A program made the translations under genes and the position numbers. From positions 2,418,001-2,482,000 of the forward strand of contig NZ_JABBGH010000001.1 of assembly GCF_012927305.1 (NCBI RefSeq): DNA of 64,000 bases, read 5' to 3'. The stretch comes from Hymenobacter polaris (GTDB lineage: Bacteria; Bacteroidota; Bacteroidia; Cytophagales; Hymenobacteraceae). Below the pieces are notes generated by a model that saw nothing but the letters and a program-made list of their open reading frames with translations, did not search any database and was not told the origin of the DNA. Positions 39,844 through 48,872 of this stretch are shown in pieces (positions within the stretch are counted from its first letter, which is position 1; every line of letters begins with the position of its first letter).

Positions 39844-40932
39844 CTAGTTGATGCCCGCCCGCGTGAGAGCCGCCTGGTAGCGGCGCGCGTTTAGGATGTG
39901 CTGCTGCTGGGTGGTGGCAAAGGCGTGGTAGCCGCTAAAGTCGTCTTTGGCGCAGAAGTAGAGGTAGTCGTTCTGCTCGGGGTGCAGCACGGCGTCGAGG
40001 CTGCTGATGCTGGGCAAGTCAATGGGGCCGGGCGGCAGGCCCGCCACGCGGTAGGTATTGTAGGGCGATTCTTTCTGCAAATGCTTGCCCAGCACGCGCT
40101 TAATGGTGAAGTCGCCGTTGGCATACACCACGGTGGGATCGGCCTGCAACTTCATGCCGCGCTTGAGGCGGTTGAGGTACACGGCCGCAATGCGGGGGCG
40201 CTCGTCGGCGTGCTGCTGCTGCTCGGCTTCCACGATGCTGGCCAGGGTGCTCACCTGCACCCGCGTGAGACCCAGCTTCTGGCGGGCTTCGTCGCGGGCG
40301 GGCGTCCAAAATTTCTCATACTCGTCCTTCATCCGGCGCAGCAGCTTCTCGGCCGGGGTGGTGTAGTACACCTGGTAGGTATTGGGCACAAACATGGCCA
40401 GTACCGTAGTGGTGTCGAAGCCCAGGCTGCGCGTGAAGCTGGGGCTGCTCAGCAGCGAGTCCAGCTGCTGGGGCGTGGCGGCCAGCTGGCGGCCCAGCTT
40501 GTCGGCCAGATCGCGGCGCAGGCGCACATTGGTGAAGGTGAGGTTGAGCGGCGACTGCTGGCCCGACTTCAGCAGGTTGATAACCTGGCGGTTGGTCATT
40601 TGGTCGCGCAGGGCATAGCGGCCGGGCTTCACGGCGCCGGGCTTGTCATAGTTCATCAGTCGGGCCACGAACCGCAGCGAGAGCTTGTCGATAACGGCGT
40701 TGGTGTTCTCTACCTGGTCGAGGGCCTGCTTCCAAGAGCTGCCGCGCCGAATGAACACGTAGGCCGGGTGCTCTTTGGAATCGATGTTGGCCGTGAAAAA
40801 AATCTGGTAGAAGTAATAGGAGAAGCTCACCAGCAGCAGGCCCCCTAGGCCCACCACGGTGGCAATGAGGTTGCGCCGCTTCTGACCCTGCTCGCGGGCT
40901 TCGGCAACGGACTTTCTGACAGGTTCGGACAT
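39844..40932 (-). CDS. mltG: endolytic murein transglycosylase
   Basis: The 362-residue protein has one N-terminal membrane helix (LIATVVGLGGLLLVSFSYYF) and the YceG-like domain. The catalytic glutamate region is STLASIVEAEQQQHADERPRIAAVYLNRL, and LQADPTVVYANGDF and NTYRVAGLPPGPIDLPS follow. MltG cuts nascent glycan strands in the periplasm and sets their length. A candidate TAATTTTG -7 box lies 20 bases upstream of the start. It is divergent from tsaC. The conserved glutamate is present, so activity is expected. Confidence 0.94.
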   Translation of the reverse strand: MSEPVRKSVAEAREQGQKRRNLIATVVGLGGLLLVSFSYYFYQIFFTANIDSKEHPAYVFIRRGSSWKQALDQVENTNAVIDKLSLRFVARLMNYDKPGAVKPGRYALRDQMTNRQVINLLKSGQQSPLNLTFTNVRLRRDLADKLGRQLAATPQQLDSLLSSPSFTRSLGFDTTTVLAMFVPNTYQVYYTTPAEKLLRRMKDEYEKFWTPARDEARQKLGLTRVQVSTLASIVEAEQQQHADERPRIAAVYLNRLKRGMKLQADPTVVYANGDFTIKRVLGKHLQKESPYNTYRVAGLPPGPIDLPSISSLDAVLHPEQNDYLYFCAKDDFSGYHAFATTQQQHILNARRYQAALTRAGIN

Positions 40933-40951
40933 AGGGAAGGGAATAACCGCC

Positions 40952-40959
40952 CAAAATTA
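40952..40959 (-). promoter_or_regulatory. candidate -7 box for mltG (TAATTTTG)
   Basis: On the minus strand, TAATTTTG matches TAnnTTTG, 20 bases before the mltG start codon. No clear -33 TTTG at 17-23 bases spacing is present. Confidence 0.45.
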
Positions 40960-41081
40960 ACCCCCGCCCGGTTCTGGATTTTGAAACAAGTGGCGGCACT
41001 TTTGCTTATTGCGGGCAAGTGAGGGCGGAAACCCCGCCTGGTAGTACCTTGCCCGCCCAAAAGGGGTTTGGTAGCACTGCC

Positions 41082-41089
41082 TACTTTTG
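41082..41089 (+). promoter_or_regulatory. candidate -7 box for tsaC (TACTTTTG)
   Basis: TACTTTTG at 41082-41089 matches TAnnTTTG and lies 46 bases before the ATG at 41135. It overlaps the in-frame TTG at 41087, which argues against that alternative start. Confidence 0.45.
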
Positions 41090-41134
41090 CTTGTCCGACT
41101 TCTTATTTTAGCCTTTAGTTCGCTTCCTTACCTT

Positions 41135-41767
41135 ATGGCCGCCACGCTGCTCCGCATCCACCCCGAAAATCCGCCCCAGGCCCGCATTCAACAAGTAGTG
41201 GACGTGCTGCGCAAAGGGGGGCTGATTATTTATCCCACCGATACGGTGTACGGTATTGGCTGCGACATCTACAACCAGAAAGCGGTGGAGAAGCTGTGCC
41301 GCATTAAGGGCGTGAAGCCGGAGAAGGCCGATTTCAGCATCATCTGCCATGACCTGTCTAACCTGAGCGACTACGCCCACGGCATCACCACGCCAACCTA
41401 TAAGATTATCAAGAAGGCGCTGCCGGGCCCGTTCACCTTTCTGTTTGAGGCCAGCCCCAACGCCCCGCGCTACGGCGGCGTGAAGCGCAAGACGGTGGGC
41501 ATCCGGGTGCCCGACAACCTAATTGTGCGCCAGATTGTGAAGGAGTTTGGCAACCCCATCGTGAGCACGTCGGTGCGCCAGGATGAGGAAACCCTGGAGG
41601 AATACGTAACCGACCCCGACCTGATTCTGGAGAAGTACCGCTCGCTGGTGGACCTAGTTATCGACGGCGGCTTCGGCGGCAACACGCCTAGCACCATCGT
41701 CGACTGCACCACCGAGGACTACGAAATCGTCCGCCAGGGCCTAGGCGACATCGAGCAGTACCTGTAA
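41135..41767 (+). CDS. tsaC: L-threonylcarbamoyladenylate synthase
   Basis: The 210-residue protein, read from MAATLLRIHPENPP, has the YrdC/Sua5-type core: LRKGGLIIYPTDTVYGIGCDI near 30, KGVKPEKADFSIIC near 62, and the SxR-type GGVKRKTVGIRVPDN near 120. It makes threonylcarbamoyl-AMP from threonine, bicarbonate and ATP for t6A37 of tRNA. This is the short version lacking the Sua5 domain. The TAA stop is at the left edge of the inverted repeat at 41765-41913. Confidence 0.94.
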   Translation: MAATLLRIHPENPPQARIQQVVDVLRKGGLIIYPTDTVYGIGCDIYNQKAVEKLCRIKGVKPEKADFSIICHDLSNLSDYAHGITTPTYKIIKKALPGPFTFLFEASPNAPRYGGVKRKTVGIRVPDNLIVRQIVKEFGNPIVSTSVRQDEETLEEYVTDPDLILEKYRSLVDLVIDGGFGGNTPSTIVDCTTEDYEIVRQGLGDIEQYL

Positions 41768-41913
41768 TCGCAGATTTAACTGATTTAACGGATTGCGCGG
41801 ATACGCCGCTTCGCGGCTGACGACGCTGGCTGTGGTTAGTCCACTGCACCCACGTCGTCAGCCGCAAAGCGGCGTATCTGCGCAATCCGTTAAATCAGTT
41901 AAATCTGCGATTA
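41765..41913. repeat. 61-base inverted repeat at a convergent gene end
   Basis: The arms 41765-41825 and 41853-41913 are complementary with about two mismatches. The outer sequence TAATCGCAGATTTAACTG is a repeat type different from the REP family. The tsaC TAA and the stop of the minus-strand acyltransferase (41895-41897) both lie in it, so the repeat gives both converging genes their ends. Confidence 0.9.
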
Positions 41914-42812
41914 TGTTTCCAGCGGCGGTGCGTCCAGAGGTATTGCTCGGGCGTGGCGCGGATGTCGGCCTCCAGGTGGCGCACGAAGGCCTCGGTGGCG
42001 GGGTGGCGCAGGGCCTCGGACACGGTAGGCGCCAGGCCGGGCAGCGGCCCGCCGGGCAGCTCGGCAAACGTGACGGCATAGTAGCCGCGCCGCTCGCGCC
42101 GGATGCCCACGTAGAGCACGATGGCATCGAATTGCGGTGCCAGCCGGTCGGCGCTGCTGTAAAAGCCGGCGTCGCGGTGCAAAAACTCGGTCCAGTAGGG
42201 GCGGTCGGCGGGGCCGGCGGCTTGGTCGAGCAGCAAGCTCACGGTGTGACCCGTGTCGCGGTGCTGCACTAAGTAGCGCAGGGTGCTTTGCATGGGCACG
42301 GCCTCAGGCCCTAGGCGGGTGCGCAGGCGGCGCATAAACCACTCGAAAAACTTGTTGCTTAATACCTTATACACCCCCGCTACCCAGCCCGGAAACAGGG
42401 CGCCCGCGCGGGCCAGTATCCACTCCCAGTTGCCCAAGTGCGAGCCCAGCACCAGCACCAGCCGTCGCTCCTCCAGGGGCCGCAGCAGCACGCCGGGGTT
42501 GGTGAAGCGCAGGCGGCGGCTCAGCTCCACGGGGCTGATGGCGGCCAGCTTGATAATCTCGACCAGCACCTGGGCAAAATGCCAGTAGAAGCGCCGGCCG
42601 ATGAGGCGAATTTCCGCTTCGCTTTTCTCGGGAAATGCGTGGCGCAGGTTGTCGAGCACCACGCGCTGGCGGTAGCGTACCCCGTAGGCCAGCAGCCAGT
42701 ATACCACGCGGGCCAGCCCATACAGCACCCCTAGGGGCAGGTGGGCCAGCGCCAGCAGCGGCGCGGCCAGCAGGTGGTAGTACCAGGGTACCCTAGGGGG
42801 TGGCTGGCTCAT
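41895..42812 (-). CDS. LpxL/HtrB-type lysophospholipid/lipid A acyltransferase
   Basis: The 305-residue protein has a membrane-anchored N-terminus (LLAAPLLALAHLPLGVLYGLARV) and the acyltransferase motif H(X)4E as GSHLGNWEW near residue 123. Further motifs are GHTVSLLLDQAAG near 195 and FLHRDAGFYSSADRLAPQF near 215. It probably adds secondary acyl chains to lipid A or a related lipid at the inner membrane. The start overlaps the previous minus gene by 4 bases (ATGA). Its last codons and TGA come from the inverted repeat at 41765-41913, so the tail NRRFN is repeat-derived. Confidence 0.88.
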   Translation of the reverse strand: MSQPPPRVPWYYHLLAAPLLALAHLPLGVLYGLARVVYWLLAYGVRYRQRVVLDNLRHAFPEKSEAEIRLIGRRFYWHFAQVLVEIIKLAAISPVELSRRLRFTNPGVLLRPLEERRLVLVLGSHLGNWEWILARAGALFPGWVAGVYKVLSNKFFEWFMRRLRTRLGPEAVPMQSTLRYLVQHRDTGHTVSLLLDQAAGPADRPYWTEFLHRDAGFYSSADRLAPQFDAIVLYVGIRRERRGYYAVTFAELPGGPLPGLAPTVSEALRHPATEAFVRHLEADIRATPEQYLWTHRRWKHNRRFN

Positions 42813-43684
42813 CGGGGCAGGGCGGCGCCGGCGGGCGCATACTCGGTGAGGCTGCGCGTGCCCTGCTGGCTTTGGGTGGCGAGCACTTTTTTGGTGGCAG
42901 CGTCGCGGGCCGTGACGGTGAGCGTGAAGGGGCCGGCGGGCAGGGGCCCTAAGGGCAGCTGGCCCACTACGGTGGTGGGCCGGCCCACCGTGGGGCTGAT
43001 AGGGTCGGCATCGGCATCGGCGGCGAAGCCTTCGGCATTTTCTACGTGGTAGTGCAGCACCACGGGCCGGCTGGCGGGCAGCTGGCTCAGCTCGGTGTAG
43101 AAGAAGATGTTATCGGCGCCGCGGCCGTAGTAGTTGCCCGGCGCGCGCGTCAGCAGGTAGCCGCCGCGGTTGAAGTTGCTTTGGCCATCGGCCTTGGTGG
43201 CGGGGCGGCTCAGAAATATCACGTCGCTGAAAGCGGGGCCGGCGGGCGCGGCCACGGTGAGGGGCAGCTCCACGGTGGTTTCGCCGTTGGCCGGCTTGTA
43301 CTGGTCGCGCACTTTGCCGCGCAGCGTGTAGGTGCCGTCGGGCAGGTTCACGCGCTTCAAAAAGCTGAGCGGGTTCTTGATGCTGACGGTGGTATCGGTG
43401 AGGACGGGCGGCTTCAGCGTCACGGTTTCCTGCCAAGCGGGCTGGCCATCGGCCTTCACAATGCTCAAATCGACCACCGCCGCGGCCTGGAACGAGCGCG
43501 GCGCCCGCTGCCGGTAGGTAAGCGGCCGCACCGGCACCGTCACGTAAATCTCCACCTCGCCCCCCTTGTGCTGCGCCTGGTCGAGGCTGCGGAACGTGGC
43601 GGTTTGCAGCAGCAGCTGCGGCGGGGCAGCCTGGGCGGCCAGCGGCGCTAAGAGGGTAGCCAGAGATAACAGGAAGTGACGCAT
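42809..43684 (-). CDS. exported protein of unknown function, cotranscribed with the acyltransferase
   Basis: The 291-residue protein begins MRHFLLSLATLLAPLAAQA (ATG 43684), a signal peptide. Its body is beta-rich with Ig-like features (GEVEIYVTVPVRPLTYRQR, YTLRGKVRDQYKPANGETTVELPLTVAAP), and it has no obvious catalytic motif. I do not recognise a named family. Its stop overlaps the acyltransferase start by 4 bases, so translation is probably coupled. A role in the envelope is suggested by location only. Confidence 0.7.
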   Translation of the reverse strand: MRHFLLSLATLLAPLAAQAAPPQLLLQTATFRSLDQAQHKGGEVEIYVTVPVRPLTYRQRAPRSFQAAAVVDLSIVKADGQPAWQETVTLKPPVLTDTTVSIKNPLSFLKRVNLPDGTYTLRGKVRDQYKPANGETTVELPLTVAAPAGPAFSDVIFLSRPATKADGQSNFNRGGYLLTRAPGNYYGRGADNIFFYTELSQLPASRPVVLHYHVENAEGFAADADADPISPTVGRPTTVVGQLPLGPLPAGPFTLTVTARDAATKKVLATQSQQGTRSLTEYAPAGAALPR

Positions 43685-43776
43685 AGAAAGCAAATTTAGG
43701 GTGAGGCAACGGGGCAAGGATTGTTCCGGTTTTTGGGCGGCCCACACTTCTGGCGCCTAGGGCTACCTTGCGCTCC

Positions 43777-44418
43777 ATGTCCATCGTTCTTTCTGAGCTG
43801 CACTACCTACCATCCATCCCCTATTTCCGGCAGCTGCTGGCGGCCGAGGCGCTGCTGCTCGACGCCCACGAGCACTACCCCAAGCAAACCTACCGCAACC
43901 GGGCGCTGGTGCTCACGGCGCAGGGACCGCAGCCCCTTACCGTGCCGGTACGCGACGGGGCCAGCGCCACCAAGGTGCGCACCAGCGACATCGAGATTGA
44001 CTACCGCCAAAACTGGCCCCACCGCCACCTGCGCACCTTGCAAACGGCCTATGGCAGCTCGCCCTACTTCGGCTACTACGCCGATTACTTCGAAGATATT
44101 TACCGCCAGAAACCCGGCCGCCTCTGGGACCTGAACCTGGCTTTGCTGCAGCTACTGCTGCGCTGCCTGCGCTGGCCGCTCCCCCTCGACGCCACTGCCA
44201 CTTACCTAGACCCGGCCGGGCCGCTGCCCCCTAGGGTGCTCGACCGGCGCGACGTATTGACACCCCGCACCGCGGCACCTGACAGTACGTCGCAGCGGCC
44301 GTATCCGCAAGTGTTTGGCCCCGCGTTTGTACCAGGGCTGAGCGTGGTTGACTTGCTCTTTATGCAAGGGCCGCGAGCGGGGCAATTTTTGGCGGGCAGG
44401 CAGTTAGCTAATTCCTAA
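43777..44418 (+). CDS. WbqC-family protein
   Basis: The 213-residue protein starts MSIVLSELHYLPSIPYFRQL (ATG 43777). The body includes AEALLLDAHEHYPKQTYRNRALVLTAQG and SDIEIDYRQNWPHRHLRTLQ, then SSPYFGYYADYFEDIY, characteristic of WbqC. The family is associated with surface polysaccharide genes and is suspected to be a glycan-modifying enzyme, but its reaction is unclear. It has no signal peptide. It is followed by clpC on the same strand after 132 bases, which is not an obvious functional partner. Confidence 0.87.
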   Translation: MSIVLSELHYLPSIPYFRQLLAAEALLLDAHEHYPKQTYRNRALVLTAQGPQPLTVPVRDGASATKVRTSDIEIDYRQNWPHRHLRTLQTAYGSSPYFGYYADYFEDIYRQKPGRLWDLNLALLQLLLRCLRWPLPLDATATYLDPAGPLPPRVLDRRDVLTPRTAAPDSTSQRPYPQVFGPAFVPGLSVVDLLFMQGPRAGQFLAGRQLANS

Positions 44419-44550
44419 CTGGCCCGAACCTTCGTTTGCGGGTGCTTGTTTTTAAGGAATAGTCCATCGTTTTTTTTGTATCTGCGTAGCGCTATTATTG
44501 ATTTCTATTTCGGTAGCCACAATACCACCGCTACATTCTATCTTGCTTGC

Positions 44551-47181
44551 ATGGAAGCTAAATTTTCAAACCGCGTCAAGGAGGTCATCTCCCTGAGCCG
44601 CGAGGAGGCCATTCGGCTGGGCCACGACTACATCGGCACCGAGCATCTGCTGCTAGGCATGATTCGGGAGGGTGAGGGTACGGCCCTGGGCCTGCTCAAG
44701 AAATTGGGCGTGAGCACCGACGAGTTGAAGTTTGCCCTGGAGCAGGCTACCCGCAACACGGCCAGCCAGGGCACCAGCATCACCGGCTCCATTCCGCTGA
44801 CCAAGCAGACGGAGAAGGTGCTGAAAATCACCTACCTCGAAGCCAAGATTTTCAAGTCGGAAATCATTGGCACCGAGCACTTGCTCCTCTCGATTCTGCG
44901 CGACGAGGACAACATTTCTTCCCAAATTCTTTCCAAATTCAACGTGAACTACGAAACCGTGCGCGACTCGCTCGACTACCACGGCGCCGCTCCGGGTAAC
45001 GGCCCCAAAGCCGAGAAGCCGGATACCGACGACGATGATGACCGTCTCTTTGGCCAGGGCCAGGGCGGTGGGGGCCGCGGCCAGGGCAACCAAGGCGCCC
45101 AGGGCGGCCAGGGTGGTGCCCGCAAGGCCGGCGAAAAATCACGCACCCCGGTGCTCGATAACTTCGGCCGCGACCTGACTAAGCTCGCTGAAGAAGATAA
45201 GCTCGACCCCATCGTGGGCCGCGAAAAAGAGATTGAGCGCGTGGCCCAGGTGCTGAGCCGCCGCAAAAAGAATAACCCGATTTTGATTGGCGAGCCGGGC
45301 GTGGGTAAAACCGCCATCGCCGAGGGCCTGGCCCTGCGCATCATCCAGAAGAAGGTAAGCCGCGTGCTCTTTAATAAGCGCGTAGTGACCCTAGACCTGG
45401 CTTCGCTGGTAGCCGGCACCAAGTACCGCGGCCAGTTCGAGGAGCGCATGAAGGCCGTGATGAACGAGTTGGAAAAGTCGCCCGACGTTATCCTGTTCAT
45501 CGACGAGCTGCACACCATCGTGGGCGCCGGCGGAGCTTCGGGCTCGCTCGATGCCTCCAATATGTTCAAGCCGGCTTTGGCCCGCGGCGAGATTCAATGC
45601 ATCGGCGCTACCACGCTGGATGAGTACCGCCAGTACATTGAGAAGGATGGCGCCCTGGCCCGTCGCTTCCAGATGGTGATGGTGGACCCCACCACGCCCG
45701 AGGAAACGATTGAAATTCTGCACAACATCAAGGACAAGTACCAGGACCACCACCACGTGGTGTACACCGACAAGGCCATTGAGCAGTGCGTGAAGCTGAG
45801 CGACCGCTACATGAGCGACCGCTTCCTGCCCGACAAAGCCATCGACATCTTGGACGAGGCCGGCGCCCGCGTGCACATCAACAACATTGTGGTGCCCGAG
45901 GACATTCTGAAGCTCGAGGAGCAGATTGAAACCATCAAAGGGGAGAAAAACCGGGTGGTGAAGTCGCAGAAGTACGAGGAAGCCGCCAAGCTGCGCGATA
46001 CTGAGAAGAAACTGCTGGAACAGCTTGAAACGGCGAAGAAGAGCTGGGAAGACGAGACCAAGAAGAAGCGCTACACGGTGAAGGAGGAAAACGTGGCCGA
46101 GGTAATCGCCATGATGACCGGCATCCCCGTGAACCGCGTGGCCCAGAACGAAGGCGAGAAATTGCTGAACATGGGCAACGAGCTGAAAGGCAAGGTTATC
46201 GGCCAGGACAAGGCCATTGCCCAGCTGGTGAAGGCCATCCAACGTACCCGCGTAGGCTTGAAAGACCCGAAGAAGCCCATTGGCTCGTTCGTGTTCTTAG
46301 GCCCGACGGGCGTGGGCAAGACCGAGCTAGCCAAAGTGCTGGCTACCTACCTCTTCGACAAGGAAGACGCGCTGGTGCGCGTAGATATGTCGGAGTACAT
46401 GGAGAAGTTCAGCGTATCGCGCTTGGTGGGCGCGCCTCCCGGTTACGTGGGTTACGAAGAGGGCGGCCAGCTGACGGAGAAAATCCGCCGCAAGCCGTAC
46501 TCGGTTATCCTGCTCGACGAGATTGAGAAGGCGCACCCGGACGTGTACAACCTGCTGCTGCAAGTGCTGGACGACGGTATTCTGACCGACGGTTTAGGCC
46601 GCAAGGTGGACTTCCGCAATACCATCATCATCATGACCTCGAACATCGGGGCGCGTGACTTGCAGGACTTTGGCGCTGGCATCGGCTTTGGCACCAAGGC
46701 GCGCAACGAGAACATGGACGAGTTGACGAAGGGTACCATCACCAGCGCCCTGCGCAAGACCTTCTCGCCCGAGTTCCTCAACCGCTTGGATGACGTGATT
46801 GTCTTCAACTCGTTGGAGAAGAAGGATATCCACAAGATTATCGACATCAGCCTGAGCAAGTTGCTCAACCGCGTGCTGACCCTAGGGTACCGCGTGGAGC
46901 TGACCGAGAAAGCTAAGGATTTTGTGGCCGAGAAAGGCTACGACCCCAAGTTTGGCGCGCGTCCGCTGAACCGGGCTATCCAGAAGTACATCGAAGACCC
47001 GATTGCCGAAGAAATCCTCAAGGCCCAGGTGTTGCACGGCGACATCATCACGGCCGACTACGAGGACGGCAAGGAGGAGCTGACGTTCTCGGTGAGCAAG
47101 AGCGACGAGAAGCCCAACCTGGCCAGCGACGAGCGGCCGGCCGAGGCACCCTCGGAGCCCGAAAGCGGCGAGACGAAATGA
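44551..47181 (+). CDS. clpC: ATP-dependent Clp protease ATPase subunit ClpC
   Basis: The 876-residue protein starts at ATG 44551 with [20 protein letters not shown], a typical ClpC start; longer readings begin in the promoter region. It has the Clp N-domain repeats ([13 protein letters not shown] and [13 protein letters not shown]), a Gly/Gln-rich linker ([16 protein letters not shown]), AAA domain 1 (Walker A GEPGVGKT at about 247), a UVR-type middle helix ([18 protein letters not shown]) and AAA domain 2 (GPTGVGKT at about 584). It unfolds proteins for ClpP degradation. The tail is acidic. No mcsA/mcsB or CtsR genes are adjacent. A strong terminator follows. Confidence 0.97.
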   Translation: MEAKFSNRVKEVISLSREEAIRLGHDYIGTEHLLLGMIREGEGTALGLLKKLGVSTDELKFALEQATRNTASQGTSITGSIPLTKQTEKVLKITYLEAKIFKSEIIGTEHLLLSILRDEDNISSQILSKFNVNYETVRDSLDYHGAAPGNGPKAEKPDTDDDDDRLFGQGQGGGGRGQGNQGAQGGQGGARKAGEKSRTPVLDNFGRDLTKLAEEDKLDPIVGREKEIERVAQVLSRRKKNNPILIGEPGVGKTAIAEGLALRIIQKKVSRVLFNKRVVTLDLASLVAGTKYRGQFEERMKAVMNELEKSPDVILFIDELHTIVGAGGASGSLDASNMFKPALARGEIQCIGATTLDEYRQYIEKDGALARRFQMVMVDPTTPEETIEILHNIKDKYQDHHHVVYTDKAIEQCVKLSDRYMSDRFLPDKAIDILDEAGARVHINNIVVPEDILKLEEQIETIKGEKNRVVKSQKYEEAAKLRDTEKKLLEQLETAKKSWEDETKKKRYTVKEENVAEVIAMMTGIPVNRVAQNEGEKLLNMGNELKGKVIGQDKAIAQLVKAIQRTRVGLKDPKKPIGSFVFLGPTGVGKTELAKVLATYLFDKEDALVRVDMSEYMEKFSVSRLVGAPPGYVGYEEGGQLTEKIRRKPYSVILLDEIEKAHPDVYNLLLQVLDDGILTDGLGRKVDFRNTIIIMTSNIGARDLQDFGAGIGFGTKARNENMDELTKGTITSALRKTFSPEFLNRLDDVIVFNSLEKKDIHKIIDISLSKLLNRVLTLGYRVELTEKAKDFVAEKGYDPKFGARPLNRAIQKYIEDPIAEEILKAQVLHGDIITADYEDGKEELTFSVSKSDEKPNLASDERPAEAPSEPESGETK

Positions 47182-47196
47182 GGTTAGCTAAGTAGT

Positions 47197-47234
47197 AAAA
47201 GGCCGGTTCCGCAGTGCGGAACCGGCCTTTTTTT
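47197..47234 (+). terminator. intrinsic terminator after clpC
   Basis: A 17-base perfect stem (AAAAGGCCGGTTCCGCA at 47197-47213, complement at 47215-47231) with a 1-base centre ends in a T-tract. It is suited to end clpC transcription, and its A/T-flanked stem would also work in reverse. Confidence 0.9.
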
Positions 47235-47285
47235 GTTGCAAGCTAGGTTTTTAATCTATTTTCAACCTGCTACTCACCCTACCCT

Positions 47286-47723
47286 ATGTCCCGCGTAGTT
47301 GCCACTACTTTGCTCAGCGGTCTACTCAGTTTAGTACCAGCGTGGTGGCTATGGCACATTTGGCCCACCGTGCTTCCGCTGGTGCCGAATCATTTTGGTC
47401 TTGATGGCGTGGCAGACCGCTTTATTGAGCGGAATTGGCTTTGGAACATTGTGTGGTGGCCCGCAATCGCCTTCGTGGTCTGCACCTTCTTTCCGCAAGT
47501 GCACGAAGGCGAATCACTAGTTTGGAGTGGTTTGTGGCAGCAGCAGATTCGCCTACTGCTGGTAAGCAGCTTAGTACTTATAGTTCTGCTATTTGAGCGT
47601 GCGGCCGTGCAGCAAGGAAAAAGTGCACACTTAGGGCAGCGGGCGCAGCACCACGCGGCGGTTGCGGGGGCGCTCGGCGGGCAGGTTGTTATCGGCTACG
47701 GGCTGCGTGCCGCCCAGCCCTAA
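47286..47723 (+). CDS. small membrane protein, DUF1648-like, possibly frameshifted at the 3' end
   Basis: The 145-residue reading has three hydrophobic segments (TLLSGLLSLVPAWWLWHIW, WNIVWWPAIAFVVCTFF, LLLVSSLVLIVLLF) and HFGLDGVADRFIERN near residue 38, resembling the PxHFxxxGxxD pattern of DUF1648. The last 31 residues overlap the end of the minus-strand OmpA-family gene by 93 bases and look unlike the rest. A single-base shift in the AAAAA run at 47618-47622 would end the protein at TAG 47632-47634, before the overlap. So either the gene is short and shifted, or the overlap is real. Confidence 0.5.
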   Translation: MSRVVATTLLSGLLSLVPAWWLWHIWPTVLPLVPNHFGLDGVADRFIERNWLWNIVWWPAIAFVVCTFFPQVHEGESLVWSGLWQQQIRLLLVSSLVLIVLLFERAAVQQGKSAHLGQRAQHHAAVAGALGGQVVIGYGLRAAQP

Positions 47724-48764
47724 GGGCTGCAAGCGGGCGGTAGCAACACCGCGCGCGGCGAGGTACTGGCACACGGCCTCGGCGCGGCGCTGCGAAAGCT
47801 GGCGGTTCAGCTCCGGGTCGCCTTGGTTGTCGGTGTGGCCCTGCACCTCCAGGCGCAGGCGCGGGTAGTGCCCTAGGGCCTGGGCCAGGGTATCGAGGCT
47901 GGCCTGCACCGGCGCGGGCAAGTCGGCCTTACCCTGCTCGAAGTAAAGCGCGCGTAGCGTAAGTGCCTGGCCTCTAGCCAGGTGAGCGGCCAGGGTATCG
48001 GCGCGGCGGGGACTACTGGCAACTGGCGTGCGGTGCCGGCGAGCTACTACCCTAGGCTTCAAGGCAATCCGTGGTGGCCTGGCGCTACTTGGTGGGGCGG
48101 GCGCCGGAGCCGTGACTAGCAGCGCGGGCGGAAGGGGCTGCTTCGCTACCACCGCCACATTGGCTAGGGCCACCGTTAGCTTGGGCGGTGCTGGCATATG
48201 GCTGAATAAGTAGCGGGTAGGAATAGTTTCCTGAATGCGTTTGGTGAATGGGATAGGCGCTTCCGTCAGGCCCCACAGATTGCGCCACGAACTGAGCGTT
48301 TCGGTGTGGCGGGGCCGCTCCCAAATTAGCAGCGCTCTAGCACTCAGCGAGTACTGGCAATAATCGAGGCGTAGTCTATAAGGGTGGCCGGCTTCCAGCT
48401 CTAGCGGCACATCGAAGTAGCTGAGGGGCTGGCCGCGCCACTCATCGAGCACTTGCTGGCCATCGAGCCACAGCCGCGCGCCATCGTCCACGGCTAGGTG
48501 CAGCACGTAGTGGCCGGTGGTGGGCGGCACCAGCCAGCCCGTCCAGCGCACGGTAAACTGCTCGGCGGGCACCCCGCGCATAGGCTGCTCGTTGGGCCAG
48601 TAAAAATCAATCGTTCTATCAAGCCGCGCCCCTATGAAGTGCTCGAAATTCATGCCGTCGTAGTAGGCGCCGCGCAGGCCATCGCCCACGGCTTGCGCGT
48701 GGGCCGCCACGGGCCCCAGGGTGGCCAAGCCGCTGATAAGGCAACTTACTATAATGCGGCGCAT
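47631..48764 (-). CDS. OmpA-family outer-membrane protein with PA14 domain
   Basis: The 377-residue protein begins MRRIIVSCLISGLATLGPVAAHAQ (ATG 48764; residues before it in the same frame are unlikely), a signal peptide. Residues about 35-140 look like a PA14 sugar-binding beta-barrel (LRGAYYDGMNFEHFIG, FTVRWTGWLVPPTTGHYVLHLAVDDGARLWLDGQQV). A Pro-rich linker leads to a C-terminal OmpA peptidoglycan-binding domain (LRLEVQGHTDNQGDPELNRQLSQRRAEAV ending NRRVVLRPL). Such a protein may link the cell wall to a glycan surface. It ends within the DUF1648-like reading by 93 bases. Confidence 0.87.
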   Translation of the reverse strand: MRRIIVSCLISGLATLGPVAAHAQAVGDGLRGAYYDGMNFEHFIGARLDRTIDFYWPNEQPMRGVPAEQFTVRWTGWLVPPTTGHYVLHLAVDDGARLWLDGQQVLDEWRGQPLSYFDVPLELEAGHPYRLRLDYCQYSLSARALLIWERPRHTETLSSWRNLWGLTEAPIPFTKRIQETIPTRYLFSHMPAPPKLTVALANVAVVAKQPLPPALLVTAPAPAPPSSARPPRIALKPRVVARRHRTPVASSPRRADTLAAHLARGQALTLRALYFEQGKADLPAPVQASLDTLAQALGHYPRLRLEVQGHTDNQGDPELNRQLSQRRAEAVCQYLAARGVATARLQPLGLGGTQPVADNNLPAERPRNRRVVLRPLP

Positions 48765-48872
48765 ACGTTGCGGGGTGGCCAGCGGGCCAGCTAGGGTGAA
48801 CGGAAGTATCGGCAAAACTCCTACCTCCTGCCCTACCAAGCGCCTCAATTTCGCAAGTTGACCCACCTTGCT

